Origin: Impatiens glandulifera
Taxonomy: Eukaryota > Streptophyta > Magnoliopsida > Ericales > Balsaminaceae
Direction of reading: 5' to 3'
Assembly: GCF_907164915.1 (NCBI RefSeq)
Contig: NC_061866.1
Location: forward strand, 46,059,370-46,123,369
DNA length: 64,000 nt
Part shown: piece by piece, positions 12,447 to 24,396 of the stretch
How positions within the stretch are numbered: position 1 is the first letter of the stretch
Layout: each line of letters opens with the position of its first letter
The notes under the pieces: model-generated
The model's input: the letters and a program-made list of their open reading frames with translations, nothing else
Database searches by the model: none
Told to the model about the DNA's origin: nothing
Made by a program: the position numbers and the translations under genes

Positions 12447-15400
12447 TTAGCCAGAACACACAGCATTCCTCTGTTTCAACAGTGACTGTTTCAAATTACT
12501 AATGCGCTTAGAATCCGAGCAAATGTAATCCTGCAATGATTCCCTAAACGATTTCAACACTATCTTCTCATCTTCATCTGGATTCATGTTAAGAAGCTTC
12601 TTGAACATCTCCTTCCACAATGGAAGCCAGTAGCTGAATTGCATACAGTAATGGAGAAAATATTAGTGTTTCTAGCAACAAGAATGTTTACAAGTTTAAT
12701 GGAATCTGTCTGTCAATAGCTGATTTAAGAATGTTACCGTTTAAAAGGTATTTTCGGTTGGTAGAAGTAACCTCCACCTGGAGATTCCTTTTTTTCTATT
12801 TCCATGTATGAACCGTGCAGCATCATATGAACCATAACACATAGTCCATAAGTGTCTACCTGTTATATTTTTAATACACTTTTTAATAATTCTCAAATGA
12901 AAGGGTCTCTAATTATCAAAAGCTAACTAAAAGCTTGCCTGAAATGTCCATGGCTTATTCTCTTGCATTTCAACACAACGAAAACCAGATGTCCTGCAAC
13001 CTCCTGAGAACTTTACCCCATCAGGAAAGAGATTCATATCTATTCCCCTGCCCCAGTCAACAAGGCTAAGCCCCTGAAATATTAAGTGGGTCAGAAATTA
13101 AACACGATATAGCATGCCAAAGTTAATTGTATTTAACAGATTACCTGATCACGCCAAGGCCCAGATCGGTGTCGAAATTCATCAATTGAAACTGTCAGGT
13201 TGTCCCTACGAAAGAAGTCAACAAATTGTTCAATGTATGAAAAAACAATGCTATTTCAATGAGAATAAGAGATGTTCAGGTAAGATCCTAGTACCTAGAG
13301 TAACGAATTAACAAGTTATCAGGCTTAAAATCACCATGAATGATACCAACACCGTGTAGAGTCTCTAGCATGAAGAGCAACTCTATTGTGTAATAAATGA
13401 CCAAAACTTCATCCATGGATACACCAATGACCACATTAGAATTTATTGCATCCTGGAAATGTGGTATTAGAAGAGATGAGTAAAATGCACAAAGTGAAAT
13501 AAACAGACATAGTATCTTCCTCTACTTACCTGCAGTGTTCCATGACCTAAGTAGTCACAGACTAAAATGCTGTAGTCACTATAGAGATGAAGTCTATGAG
13601 CATACCCAAAAGTTGTCCTCTGAAAATTTTGCAAGTAAGAATAAGAGCTAACAAAAACAAAAACTAACTAACAAAAACTAACACATGCATACATCGGGTT
13701 CAGGGATCCTCTCATCAAGCAGTCTATACATATAGAATTCCCATGAAAATGCAGGTTTCTGAATCTGCAACATAAAAAAATGGACTTAAGTGTGTTGTTC
13801 CACCCAAACCGCCATATATCAACTTCAGAAGCTACATTAAATGTCTTTTGGTTAAAGAGAATCTTTTGTGATCGAAATTTTCACTCTACTAACAGTACTT
13901 CAGCTATTGTTATTACTAATAATGATGGAAATTTTATTTCCTTCAAAGCCTGGACTAGTTTTTGTTGTTATTCCAATTCATCTGAAATAAGAGCTATTGA
14001 ATTAGGACTCTTTGCAACTTGTGTCTTACAGGCATGGTGTTAATGAAACCATTTCCTGGGAAACTAAGCAGATACTGCACAATATTAAGACACACTATGA
14101 CGTCTTCTAAGTTTCAGGAGATAACTTTGTTAACATTCTTAGATTCGTTATAATATTTGTTGGATTTCAGCAACCAATTATAAAAGAAAAAAGATAAGTA
14201 CCGGCTACTAGCTACCTTGAGCGCCACAATTTCATCAGGATTACTGTTGATATATGCTTTAAATACTTGAGCAAATCCACCCTGACCGGCACAACCTTTA
14301 ATCTGGTACTTCTTTCCACCTTTGATTTAGATATTCATTAGAAAAAAAAACAAGAAGGAAAGAAAATCAAGATAACTCCTATAAGTTAACAGCCAAAAGA
14401 ATTACATGTTACCTATCTCAATGACCTTGTTCCTTGATGCCTTCTGCAAGGTAGATAAAGGCACTCTTCCTGAATATACTTTACTACTTTGATGATAACC
14501 CTGAACCAAGATTTTATAAACACTGGTTTAATTGTTAATTGAAACCAAGGTAATTCTAAGAGATTTTTTCTTACATCATATTTTATAATACTGGACTTCC
14601 TCTTCAATAGGAATTCATTAATCACTGAGGGTGACCATGGGTTAATATACCCCCCATCAGATGAATCATCATCACCAATCTGAAATGGAAATGGAAAGTA
14701 TCAGTCAACATACTTAATGGTGTTTTCATTATAATCCATCCGGAAACAGATTGGTCTCTTTACATAGTAAGTGAAGGAACAGAAACAAAACTAAAGATTT
14801 GAGGTATTCAACTGCAATGAATCATCATAGAACTGTCTCGAGGTCAACAAAGAAGAGTTCAGGCATGAGTAGGTGTTTCCCCCTAATATTAGTTTGTGGG
14901 ATTACCTTTAATTCAACAAGAAAGTGTCCTAATGAGACCAGAAAAAGCTAGGGCAATAAATTAAAGGATGACTGTTAACTTTATCAAACTGGATCAATCT
15001 TACTAAACTGTCCTGTTAATTAATTCAAACATTAACCTAACCTTCTTAACTGCACAAGCATTTATTATTCCAGACAATCGATCACGGAAAAGAGCCACCG
15101 CCTTCATTAACCTCTCCACAGGTTTAGCATTTCTGGAACCAAGAAAGTATTGTCAAATTACCGGAAATATGTACACAATATTTGCGCAAGAACGAGGTCG
15201 AGATAAGGATGTGACCTTGAAATGCCTAATTGATAAACTCGGAATGCATCAATAAGCTTCCCATTTGCCTCCAAAAGCAATGCATAGTTCTCATATAACA
15301 AGGAATTCTGTAAACATATCTTGAGCTGTTCCATTTCTCTGAAAACAGTCTCGGAATCTGAACAAGAATCCATCTACAGAGACAACGCAACAGCAGTTAT

Positions 15401-15685
15401 GATAACGATAGTTCAAGAGAAATTTGTGCAAATCACTGAAGAATTAGAGCGTAGTGGATGTATTACATAGAGAAACCATATCTTAAGAAATCGAGCGTCT
15501 TCACGGTAGCGCGGATCGTTCTTGAACTTGGTGATGCAGTTGATTATTAGCTCATCTAATTGTTTTCCCGCATCACTATTGCGCAAATCTAGCTCTTCAA
15601 CTGCTTTCGCGATTTCTCGGAGATATGGCAATATTGGATCGTCAATAGTTGCATTCTGCTCCTCAACTCCATGGAGGACTGGCAT
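12447..15685 (-). CDS. BUB1: BUB1-type mitotic checkpoint serine/threonine kinase
   Basis: Spindle-assembly-checkpoint kinase of the plant BUB1/BMF1 type, expected at kinetochores. Thirteen exons (minus): 15685-15467, 15373-15216, 15132-15042, 14679-14575, 14500-14413, 14319-14216, 13764-13693, 13619-13530, 13452-13295, 13205-13145, 13073-12939, 12859-12738, 12633-12447. All join in frame to 529 aa. Residues about 20-150 form the Mad3/BUB1 TPR-like region (FLKIWFLYMDSCSDSE, LYENYALLLEANGKLIDAF). The kinase domain starts near 221, with glycine loop GCAGQGGFAQV, VALK lysine 255, catalytic HGDFKPDN at 348-355, and DWG (not DFG) at 388-390, followed by PDGVKFSGGCRTSGFRC. I saw no KEN box and no GLEBS-like Bub3-binding motif in this reading. 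Intron 11 is GC-AG. Intron 6 carries a LINE fragment. Confidence 0.92.
13780..14043 (+). mobile_element. LINE-derived RNase H fragment inside a BUB1 intron
   Basis: A plus-strand open frame lies within the 451-bp BUB1 intron 13765-14215, opposite to the host gene. Its translation contains AIVITNNDGNFISFKAW followed by SNSSEIRAIELGLFATC, the pattern of the RNase H-like domain found in plant LINE and gag-less elements (D-x-G-N-F, then an acidic residue in an A-E-A-like helix). It has no promoter, and an intron location makes a real gene unlikely. It is best read as a truncated LINE insertion. Confidence 0.65.
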
Positions 15686-15689
15686 TTCT

Positions 15690-18032
15690 CCTTTCTTCCT
15701 CCTCTACTGTTTCAATCTCTTTCTCTCTCATTAGACGATCTAGCGGCAAGAAAATTGAAAAGTTGAAAATATAATCCTCATACTTTTATGATCTGTTTAA
15801 TTACATACTTCAATGTAATATTTGGCAATTGGTGTGAATAATGGGGGTGATATAAATTCTAGCTGAAGTTTTAAGTCAATTATCTTATAAATAAACATTC
15901 AAGGGTTAATATAAACATATTACAAATCTGTGAGGGTGTATATGAGTTTTTTCAAAGTTGAAATCGTAGAATTTCAAATGTTGAGAGGGCGGGAAATATA
16001 AATTATTAAATTCTGATTTTGGATGTAAGGTCTGTTTGTATGCGCTTATATTCTTAAAATTGATTACAAAAATAACGATAAAAAATAACCAAAAACAGTC
16101 AAGATTTATCACTTAATAATGTTCTATCTTATAAAATAGTATATTATCTGTATAAAATTTCAATCCATTCATGAATTCATATTTTATATGTTGATGATTA
16201 TATATAATCTCTAGTGGAATCGGATCAAGGCATATCAAACCCACTGTTCAATCCACAACTTAGGATGGGATTTTTATAAAATCGACTAAATTTGTGTTTG
16301 AGATTTTTCTTCTTATAAAAGCTCATCAAATAGTTTAAACATAATTACAGAAACATTGCAATAATAATAATGTTTAAAGTGTCATCAAATAGTCAAGTAA
16401 AACCTACCCTAAGGATTGGAGGCCACTAAAAAAATTTGTGGTACATGAAATTAAAATATGATACTAAATAAAAGTTTAAAATAAGTATAAAAAATAATTC
16501 ATAATATAAAACTGAAAAAAAAAATACATAATATATATTTATTAATTAATAATAAAAATTGGTTCTGATGGTGGACCTATGCAAAAACATATATTGCTTA
16601 CTCTATATGTGGCCTTTCACAAAACATAACATTATTCATTTAGAAAACAACAATAAAACCACAAATAAATAAATATAACAGAAAATTTAGTGTTAACCAA
16701 CTTTAAAAAAATTTAAAAAGAAAGTCAATATGTTTATAAACCGCATTCGTTAGTTTCTAGAGTAGACTTGTATATCATCATAATAATAAGTAAACGGATT
16801 GATCAAATACAATAATTAAATGTTATATGATTTATTTATAGCTAAATGATTCGCCATAAAATAATCGTGATAGAGGACTATATTCAATCGAACTCACCAT
16901 TTCTATTCAAACATTTCAACAAACTGACAATTACTTCAAGCATCATCAACTTAATGTCAATCATGTTCCAAATGAGGTTTTAAGTCTCAGTTACTCCTTA
17001 ATAATGCAAAAACAAAAACAAATGAGATGTCGTCTTCACATATTCATAACACATTTTACAACGATTAACTATAATACATTATTTCTGAATGCATCTATCA
17101 CCGTCAAAATTCCTTTATGTATGACACTATCAAAAAAAAATGAGATATTTTAAGAAAATTTAAAATCTTACAACTTTTTTCCTAATAAATTATAAAGTGC
17201 AATCTTCCCAAATTAATAAAGTATAACAATGACTTATTGACAAAGTAAAATATCACTCCAACAAAAAATTGACACTTTATGTCTGCACTAAGAGCAATAT
17301 CATTTAATTTAAAATTAATTCTTTAAGGTCGAGTTCGATTTAGGTTATTTGAATAACCAAATTTAAAAAATATTTGTTCATTATGTCTTCCATCACATTA
17401 ATTAATAAATTAACTAAAATACTAAAATATTTTTTATTTTAAATTATTATATTTTATTTTATTATTATATATTAATATATTTAAGTGTTTTTATTCAAAA
17501 ATATTAATATCTCCTCAAAATCATCACAAATTATTATTTTTCAAATAACTCAAATTTATTAAAAACTTTTATCCAAACAAAGGCCTCTCTTTTCCTGTAT
17601 TATTCTTTCCCAAGGCGAACATGTCTTAACCAAACTATTTTTAAAATTAGAAATGACATGACAAACTTTTAACACTAAAATAATATTTTATTTCCAAACA
17701 AAAAGTACTTTAAATCAAACTTTTATACACCTCCATTTTGACAAATGAGATCTTCTGCTTCCTAGAGGGAAAGGCATAATAAATATAATCTTTATGCTCT
17801 TATATTTATGCTCTTCACACCTTTTTGTGAGAGGGAGTAGATATATATTAGGACCAAAGGACATGATCTCCCATTTTGAAGTCCATTTTAAAGTCGGATC
17901 TTCACATCTAAACTATTCTAGCTCTAGGCCTTTGTCAAATCAACCATTAATAATGTTAAAATCAATCTTTTATGTAAAGTCAAAATTAGTGAATCTTCAT
18001 GTAAAATTATACAAAAACAACTAAAATTTGAT

Positions 18033-18066
<34 letters not shown>

Positions 18067-19560
18067 TGAAAAGTACGTATGATGTTAAATAAAATTATAC
18101 TATTAAATAACATGTAAATATTTAAAAGAAATAAGTTCAGTTTTGTTATTTTTCATTTGTGTTGGACTCATTTTTCCAATTATTATGTTACTTATTAAAT
18201 TGCAGGTTTGCACATGTTTTTTACAAGAAAATTTAGATCTATAAATACCTGTCTTTATAGATTCACAACCACTTATGAATGACATATATAATTTCTGCAG
18301 TGATGAACTACAAATTACATTACTCGTTCTTAATATTGTATAAAAAGGCTGTTAAATTGAACTGAACAAAATCTCAACCACAATTAGATACTATTAAATA
18401 CTAATCACTATTCAGTCCATTTTGTGCTTGGAATTGAGTCAATTACCAAATAAAGGCACAAGGACTTTTTTGCATATGGGACGGGACTTAGGAATAATAT
18501 TTATATTTATTATTTTTTTTTTCAAAAGAGTTGTGTCTTTACTTGGATTTTCAACTTTCGAAAGAGGGCTAATTTCTACCTAATGAAATAGACATGTAAC
18601 AACCACCATCTTCCAATTAAAATAAATTAATCACCAAATTTTAATAAATTCATATACTCAAATATACTTTATGTAAATTATTTGGAATTCATTCAAATAA
18701 ACTAAACTTCGTCATTATTATTTTTTAACAATATTAAGCATATTAGTTGTTATTTAACTGAATTAATAATTCAAATAAATCATATTTTACATCGCACAAT
18801 ATTTTCAATAAATCGGATTATTTCAAACTAACCCGTCTCATCAAACAAACGATTGATCCTTATTTAATTTTATTTTTTAGAAGGATGAAATTATTCATAT
18901 TTTTATGAAAGGCAGTAAAATTGTTATGAAAACAACTTTTAAAAAAGGATTGTATCAACTTATAACAATAGTTATCCTAAGTAATTATGAATGGAATCAA
19001 CAAGAAAAAAAAAATTAACAACAAGATTATAAAGACTCAAATAATAACTTAATAAGTAAGAGCTCTAGAGCTTGTATTTAAATATCAAAATGGAGGAGAA
19101 CATTCTGAACTTAAACATATTTTTTCTACCATAATTTACTATTGGCAATTGATGATCATTCTATTATGATAATAATTTTCCATAATAATAATATAAAAAT
19201 GCATATATAGTCTCTTGAGAAAGTAATATATTATGCAATTAGTTCTTAATTAATATATACAGTCAACAAATATCTAATTATTCTCGTGATCATAAAGATT
19301 ATGATTCATAATTCTTTACTAGCATATATATATCATATAGCTTCTTTTATGGAATTTGACTAATTAATTATAATATGCTTAAATATAATTAATATTCAAA
19401 AATATGAAATTGAACATACATATATATATCCCATGTGTTTTTCGTGAAGATAGTCTAAATAATTAAATTGGTTATACCTTATTTGAAGATTATACAAGCA
19501 TGCATGTACATACTAGTTGACTCCAGTACTATGAAATATTTAAAATGAGTTATATTTAGA
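15690..19560. other. Intergenic DNA, no gene seen
   Basis: The segment is AT-rich with a short (TA)n tract at about 18035-18064. I found no coding region with domain support, no tRNA-like fold and no clear transposon ends. 15690-15760 is probably BUB1 leader and promoter (CT-rich on the plus strand). The short frames at 15906-16112 and 17794-18024 show low-complexity composition and no recognisable motif. Confidence 0.6.
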
Positions 19561-19568
19561 TTTAAAAA

Positions 19569-19570
<2 letters not shown>

Positions 19571-19627
<57 letters not shown>
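19571..19627. repeat. (TA)n microsatellite
   Basis: An uninterrupted alternating TA run of about 57 bp lies next to the tail end of the SINE at 19635-19845. Confidence 0.95.
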
Positions 19628-19629
<2 letters not shown>

Positions 19630-19634
19630 GATGC

Positions 19635-19845
19635 TTAATTTTAAAAGTGTCCGGATTACCGGGTCGAGAGTTGTAGTTAATTTGGATATATACGTGAGAG
19701 TAAATAGATACTTGTGTCGAATTCTGGGTTGACCCGTCCATAAACTTAAAACGGTTACAAATAAAATTATTATAGGTATGTTTTGAACTTGCAACCTAAC
19801 AAAACAAATACAACTCTTCAACCAACTAGGCTAATAACACTTTTT
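19635..19845 (-). mobile_element. tRNA-derived SINE, minus strand
   Basis: On the minus strand the head contains TAGCCTAGTTGGTTGAAG, an A-box-like sequence, then about 35 nt further GGTTGCAAGTTCAAAAC, a B-box-like sequence, as in a degenerate tRNA promoter. The body (ending near GTCCGGATTACCGGGTCGAG on the plus strand) is shared with a truncated copy at 41389-41505. The tail abuts a (TA)n tract. No protein is encoded; such elements rely on LINE machinery. Confidence 0.68.
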
Positions 19846-20147
19846 ATTTTTAATTCAACACCAAATTTGATAAACACAAGACGTTGTAACAATATATTTT
19901 TATCCGTATGCATCGCACGAGAATCTTCCTAGTTATAGTTTAAAACACTTACATATAATTATTTAAATGTTAAAAATAATTAATTATAGTACACAATAGT
20001 TCATGACAATCTTTACTAACTTTTTTTTTTCTTTTTTATTTTGAACTAAAAGTTTTTTTTAATTTTTATTTTGAACTAAAAGAGAAGCATAGCACCACAT
20101 AGTCATGTCCTTGTTTAAACTCAAAATGTTTTCAGATAGAAATAAAA

Positions 20148-20290
20148 ATGTGGCCATAATGGGTTAAGCACATATCCCGCAAACACACTTAACTAAACGC
20201 AAAATTTGTCGTCTGACGGGCTCGAACTCAAGACCTCTCAAGGAGGTTGAGAATATTCACCTCTTGTTGTCGCTAGGCTAGAAGAGAGGA
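20148..20290 (-). mobile_element. tRNA-derived SINE copy 1 of a four-copy cluster
   Basis: The reverse strand reads CTCTTCTAGCCTAGCGACAA (A-box-like), then GAGTTCGAGCCCGTC (B-box, close to GGTTCGAnnCC), then a body with TAAGTGTGTTTGCGGG and a terminal ATGGCCACATTTTTAT. The order A-box, B-box, unique body is typical of plant SINEs. Confidence 0.75.
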
Positions 20291-20444
20291 TATATTAAAA
20301 TGAGACAACAAATTAAGCACACATAACTCGTAAACACACTTAACCGTTTAACTAGGCGCAAAACTTGTCGCCTGACGGGCTCGAACCTAAGACATCAGGG
20401 GGCTGAGAATATTCACATCTTGTTTCCACTAGGCTAGAAGAAGG
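20291..20444 (-). mobile_element. SINE copy 2
   Basis: Same orientation and structure as the copy at 20148. It carries the A-box-like TTCTAGCCTAGTGGAAAC, the B-box-like AGGTTCGAGCCCGTC and the shared body CGGTTAAGTGTGTTTACGAG. It is moderately diverged, so the copies are not one very recent duplication. Confidence 0.72.
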
Positions 20445-20530
20445 GATAAAATTGTGGCTACAAGGGGGTTAAACACATAACCCTCAAACACACTTAACCA
20501 TTTAATTAGACGCAGAATTTGCCAGAAGGG
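20445..20530 (-). mobile_element. SINE copy 3, truncated
   Basis: Only the body is present (TTAACCATTTAATTAGACGC on the plus strand). The tRNA-like head with A and B boxes is missing and is replaced directly by GCCAGAAGGG at the junction with the next copy, which implies a deletion or nested insertion. Confidence 0.65.
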
Positions 20531-20690
20531 ATAAAAATGTGGCTACAATGGGGTTAAGCTCATAACCCTCAAACACATTTAACCATTTATCTAAACACAA
20601 AATTTATCGTTTAACGAGTTCGAACTCAGGACTTCTTAAATAGGTTGAGGAAATTCATATTGTTGTTGTTATACTAGAAGAGATCTTTAA
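20531..20690 (-). mobile_element. SINE copy 4
   Basis: A complete but more decayed copy. The minus strand has CTTCTAGTATAACAACAACA (eroded A box), GAGTTCGAACTCGTT (B box) and the body with GGTTAAATGTGTTTGAGG. It begins next to GATAAAAATGTGGCTACAA, the same tail motif as copies 1 and 3. Confidence 0.7.
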
Positions 20691-20699
20691 CTTTCTTAT

Positions 20700-23680
20700 T
20701 GTATACTTGTTTACTCTACTTTAGATGATATAAATTAAATGTATGGACAATGAGAAAATAAGTGCATATTTCTCTTATGCATCCCAACAAAAAAAAAAAA
20801 AAGAAAGTTACTATAAATTAATATCAATCAAAATAATTATTTTTATAAATGTTCAAAATTTAAAGAAAAAATAATAAAGACTAGATTTAGTTTATTTATC
20901 GTTCAAATATAACCCTAACTAACAAAGATACCAAAAGAATCTATCATTATGGACTTATCCTTTACTATCCACAAAATCATGTTTTTCTATCATTTTTTAG
21001 TAATTTATTTTTCTATGATTTATAGAGTATTACTTAATATATTTTTTTTGAGACCTTTATAAAAGATAATTCAGCCCAAAGGAATAGACTAGACTAGATA
21101 ATTAGGTCTTTATCATTTTATTTATTTATTATTATTATTATTATATATTTTGTTTGTTTATATTCATAAATGTGTACATTGACTAGAAGTAAATTAAAAT
21201 TAATATTATAAAGTATGGCCGGTAAAAGGAAATAAGATATGTTGAAAGATTGTTAGTGTATATAATATATTATTATATTCTCATTATATTAATATATAAT
21301 AATATATTATATACATAACAAAGATAAATATATATTAATTAAGTAATAAAACAATTTATAAATTAATTCTTTACCTAGATAAATATTTTATGATTTAAGA
21401 TTTTTGATTGAGTATTTTATATATAAATTATTTTGATTTATAGATTTTATACCATTTCACAAAAATAAAGTGAATTTATATTTATATATTGAAAAATATT
21501 ATTTATACAAATAAATGAACTCTTGTAATTGTTTAAATAAAAAAACCGTCACAAATTATATATTTGTTTTTATTACAAATACACTCCCTACGTAGGCTTC
21601 TTCAAAAACAAAACAAACCAATCGATGTGGCTGTTGACGGCGGAATAAGACCGTTGAAAAGTTGTTTGGAAATCGTGAAGAAACGTCCACAAAGTGCTCT
21701 CTAACGAAAGCCAAATTTGACTCTCTTTCTCTCTCCCCATTTTATTATATATTTATATCAATCATCTCATGCACAAAAACTAATTATTTTAAAATTATTA
21801 ATATTTTAATATATATAATTTATTAATGGTTAGAAATAAACTATTTTATTTAAATTAAGATTTATATTTTTGTATCAAAATCAAGTTTGACTTCCTCAAC
21901 AACTCAACAAGTGATGGGAAAATTTAATTTAGTTTATAAACTTTTAAGTAAATATATACAAACTAAAAAAGAAGAAATTACGAAATAAAAGTTCAAAGAA
22001 GCAAAAAGGAGACTATTGCATTCTTAATAAGCAAAACGAGATGTCTACTAATTCATTTTAAAGAAGTAAAATCAAATTTTGATACAAGTTAATTAAATAA
22101 TTAAAAAATAGACTTTTTCTTCCTATTTCATTATAACTAATATATATAAGTCACTTCGTAAAAGGCAACAAAAGAGTGACTTGAGGCAAAATTGAGTAAA
22201 TAAATACATTGAAATTGCTGTGTTTTGTAATAATATTCAGAAGAAGAAAAAAGGTATATGCTTAGTTTGCTTTGGCATTTTTGAATTTTATAATTTTAAA
22301 AAATAAAAATTTATCATCTACTATTATTTTAATTATCAAATCACTCAAATAATTAATTCAAATAAAAAATATCTAAATTTACTTTTATTAAATTTTAATT
22401 TTAAATATAAAAATACATTTTTATTTTTATACTTAGTCCAACCAAATTTATAAATAGCATATAATTTTTCTTATTAAAGTATTCTTTTTAACTTTTCAAG
22501 AAAATTGGAGGAAAATTGGTGAAGACATTTTTAGAGAATCTCCCAAATAATTATTTTTATTGTGTTTTAAATGTTTTGTGATAGTATGAATATTAATATT
22601 TTTTATATATTTAAAATTTATAAATATAAAATAAAAACATTTTATATTTTAATTAATAAATTAAATAATTAATATTATTAAAATAGTAAAATTATTTTTT
22701 AAGAGACAAAAATATTATAGGTAGGTATATAATCACTTATATTATTAAAAAATTATTAATAATAAAGATCTAAATCATGAATTTAATCATGATGATAATG
22801 ATTCATGATAGTCTAGGGACTACCTTGCTTAATTACTTGATTAGGCATAATCATGATAGTAGAACATTAGTCAGCAATAATATGATTTGCTACGAATTAT
22901 TAAATAAAATAAATAATATAATAATAGAGCGCGTGAATGACTAAATAAAAATGCGCGTGAGATTCAGCTCCATAATAACTCAAGCTGCAAGAAGATGCTA
23001 GCATTTTACCGTTCACACTGAATTATTTATTATATTATTCAAGGGCTAATATAAATTAAAACACTGTTACTTTTAAATATATATATATTTTTAATTATTA
23101 AAAAATAAATTATTTTGGTAAAAGACTATTAAGAATATAAATATATAATAAAAAATATTTAAAATTAGTAATTAACAATTCTAAATATTTTTGTGTTTTA
23201 GTTAGTTACAAATAATATAATTAACAAATAAATATAAAATTAGATAGTCAATTAGTTAAGATTAATAAAAAAAATACTAAAAAACAAGGTCCAAGAAAAC
23301 AATTCATATATAAAATTTATATAATATATTCAAAATAAATAACATTATTCATTATAAAAAAAAATAGATTGTTTGTTTTGTTCTAATCAAGGGTGTTTAA
23401 CGTGAAATTAAAATTCTTAAAAAAAACAATTTATATGTTATTATTTATAGTTTTGTATTTAGATTATCAAAAATAAATAAATTTTAGCATGGTTTGTTAA
23501 ATGTTTAACTGTTTATCTCAAACTATCAAGAATATTAAGAATGTTTTGATAATATATGCTTGTATTTAGATTATCAAAAATAAATAAATGTTAAATGGTT
23601 TGTATTAAGAATATAAATATATGCTTGATGCTATTTCTAACCCATAATCTTTATATATTTATTTATTAATTTTTAACACA
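20700..23680. other. Intergenic DNA, no gene seen
   Basis: AT-rich with no coding region I can support. A less AT-rich island at about 21580-21745 (CTCCCTACGTAGGCTTCTTC ... CTCTCTTTCTCTCTCCCC) looks promoter-like, but no gene follows it on either strand. A short duplication of TGTATTTAGATTATCAAAAA occurs near 23454 and 23561. Confidence 0.55.
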
Positions 23681-23686
23681 AAATAA

Positions 23687-24108
23687 ATAAAAACTATATA
23701 TGAAGGAGTAAGATCCACCTTGTGTGACTAAGTGATAAAAGCTTGATCCTATCTCAAATTTAAATATTATTGAAAAATCAAATAAAAAAGGAGGGTATAT
23801 TATATATTACGAGGACTAGAATACAAATAATGAAGTAAAAATAATTTGTGTATGAGGTTAAAAATAAAAACTATATATGAAGGAGTATTTATTAATCAGA
23901 TCCATCTTGTGTGATAAGTGATAGAAGCTTGATCCTATCTCTAGCTAGGTTTCAAATTTAATTATCATTGAAAAATCAAATCAAATAAAAAGGAGGAGGA
24001 GGGTATATTATATTATATTATATATTACGATGACTGAGAATAGAAATACTAAAGTGAATTTATTTGATTATTTATAAAAATAATTTGTGGATGAGGTTAA
24101 AAATAAAA
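23687..24108. repeat. Tandem duplication upstream of the first MGNC gene
   Basis: A block starting AAATAAAAACTATATATGAA at 23687 is repeated from about 23864 with several indels. Both copies contain GTGATA(A/G)AAGCTTGATCCTA, GGAGGGTATATTATAT and AATAATTTGTG(T/G)ATGAGG. The duplicate sits 290-700 bp upstream of the start codon at 24397, so it could carry regulatory sites. That role is inferred. Confidence 0.75.
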
Positions 24109-24298
24109 ATAAAAGTGAGACAGTGAGTGAGTGCCGAGCCGATGTTTAACGACCAAATAATGAAAAAGATGATGGATGGGGTCCACCAGGAACATAGATG
24201 GGGGCCAGCCACGTCAGCTAAAAGTCCACATCATACCTCGTGCATATTGACCAGTCTCTCATCTTTTTCATCTTACCTCGATCCCTCCTCCGCATCTG

Positions 24299-24312
24299 TC
24301 TATAAATACTGT
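24299..24312 (+). promoter_or_regulatory. TATA box of the first MGNC gene
   Basis: TATAAAT at 24301 sits in the context GTCTATAAATACTGTG, 96 bp before the ATG. The same core TCTATAAATACTGT precedes the paralogue at 28364, so the element is conserved between the two genes. Confidence 0.7.
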
Positions 24313-24396
24313 GTTATATCATCAACATATGATATCTCTCTTTTCGATCGATCTCTCATTCCTAATTAAAAATACTTATAATTAATAAAAAGGAAA

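Noticed and set aside
20148..20690. Genuine tRNA genes
   Set aside because: A and B boxes are recognisable, but no cloverleaf with a paired acceptor stem and anticodon arm can be formed; fits SINE heads instead.
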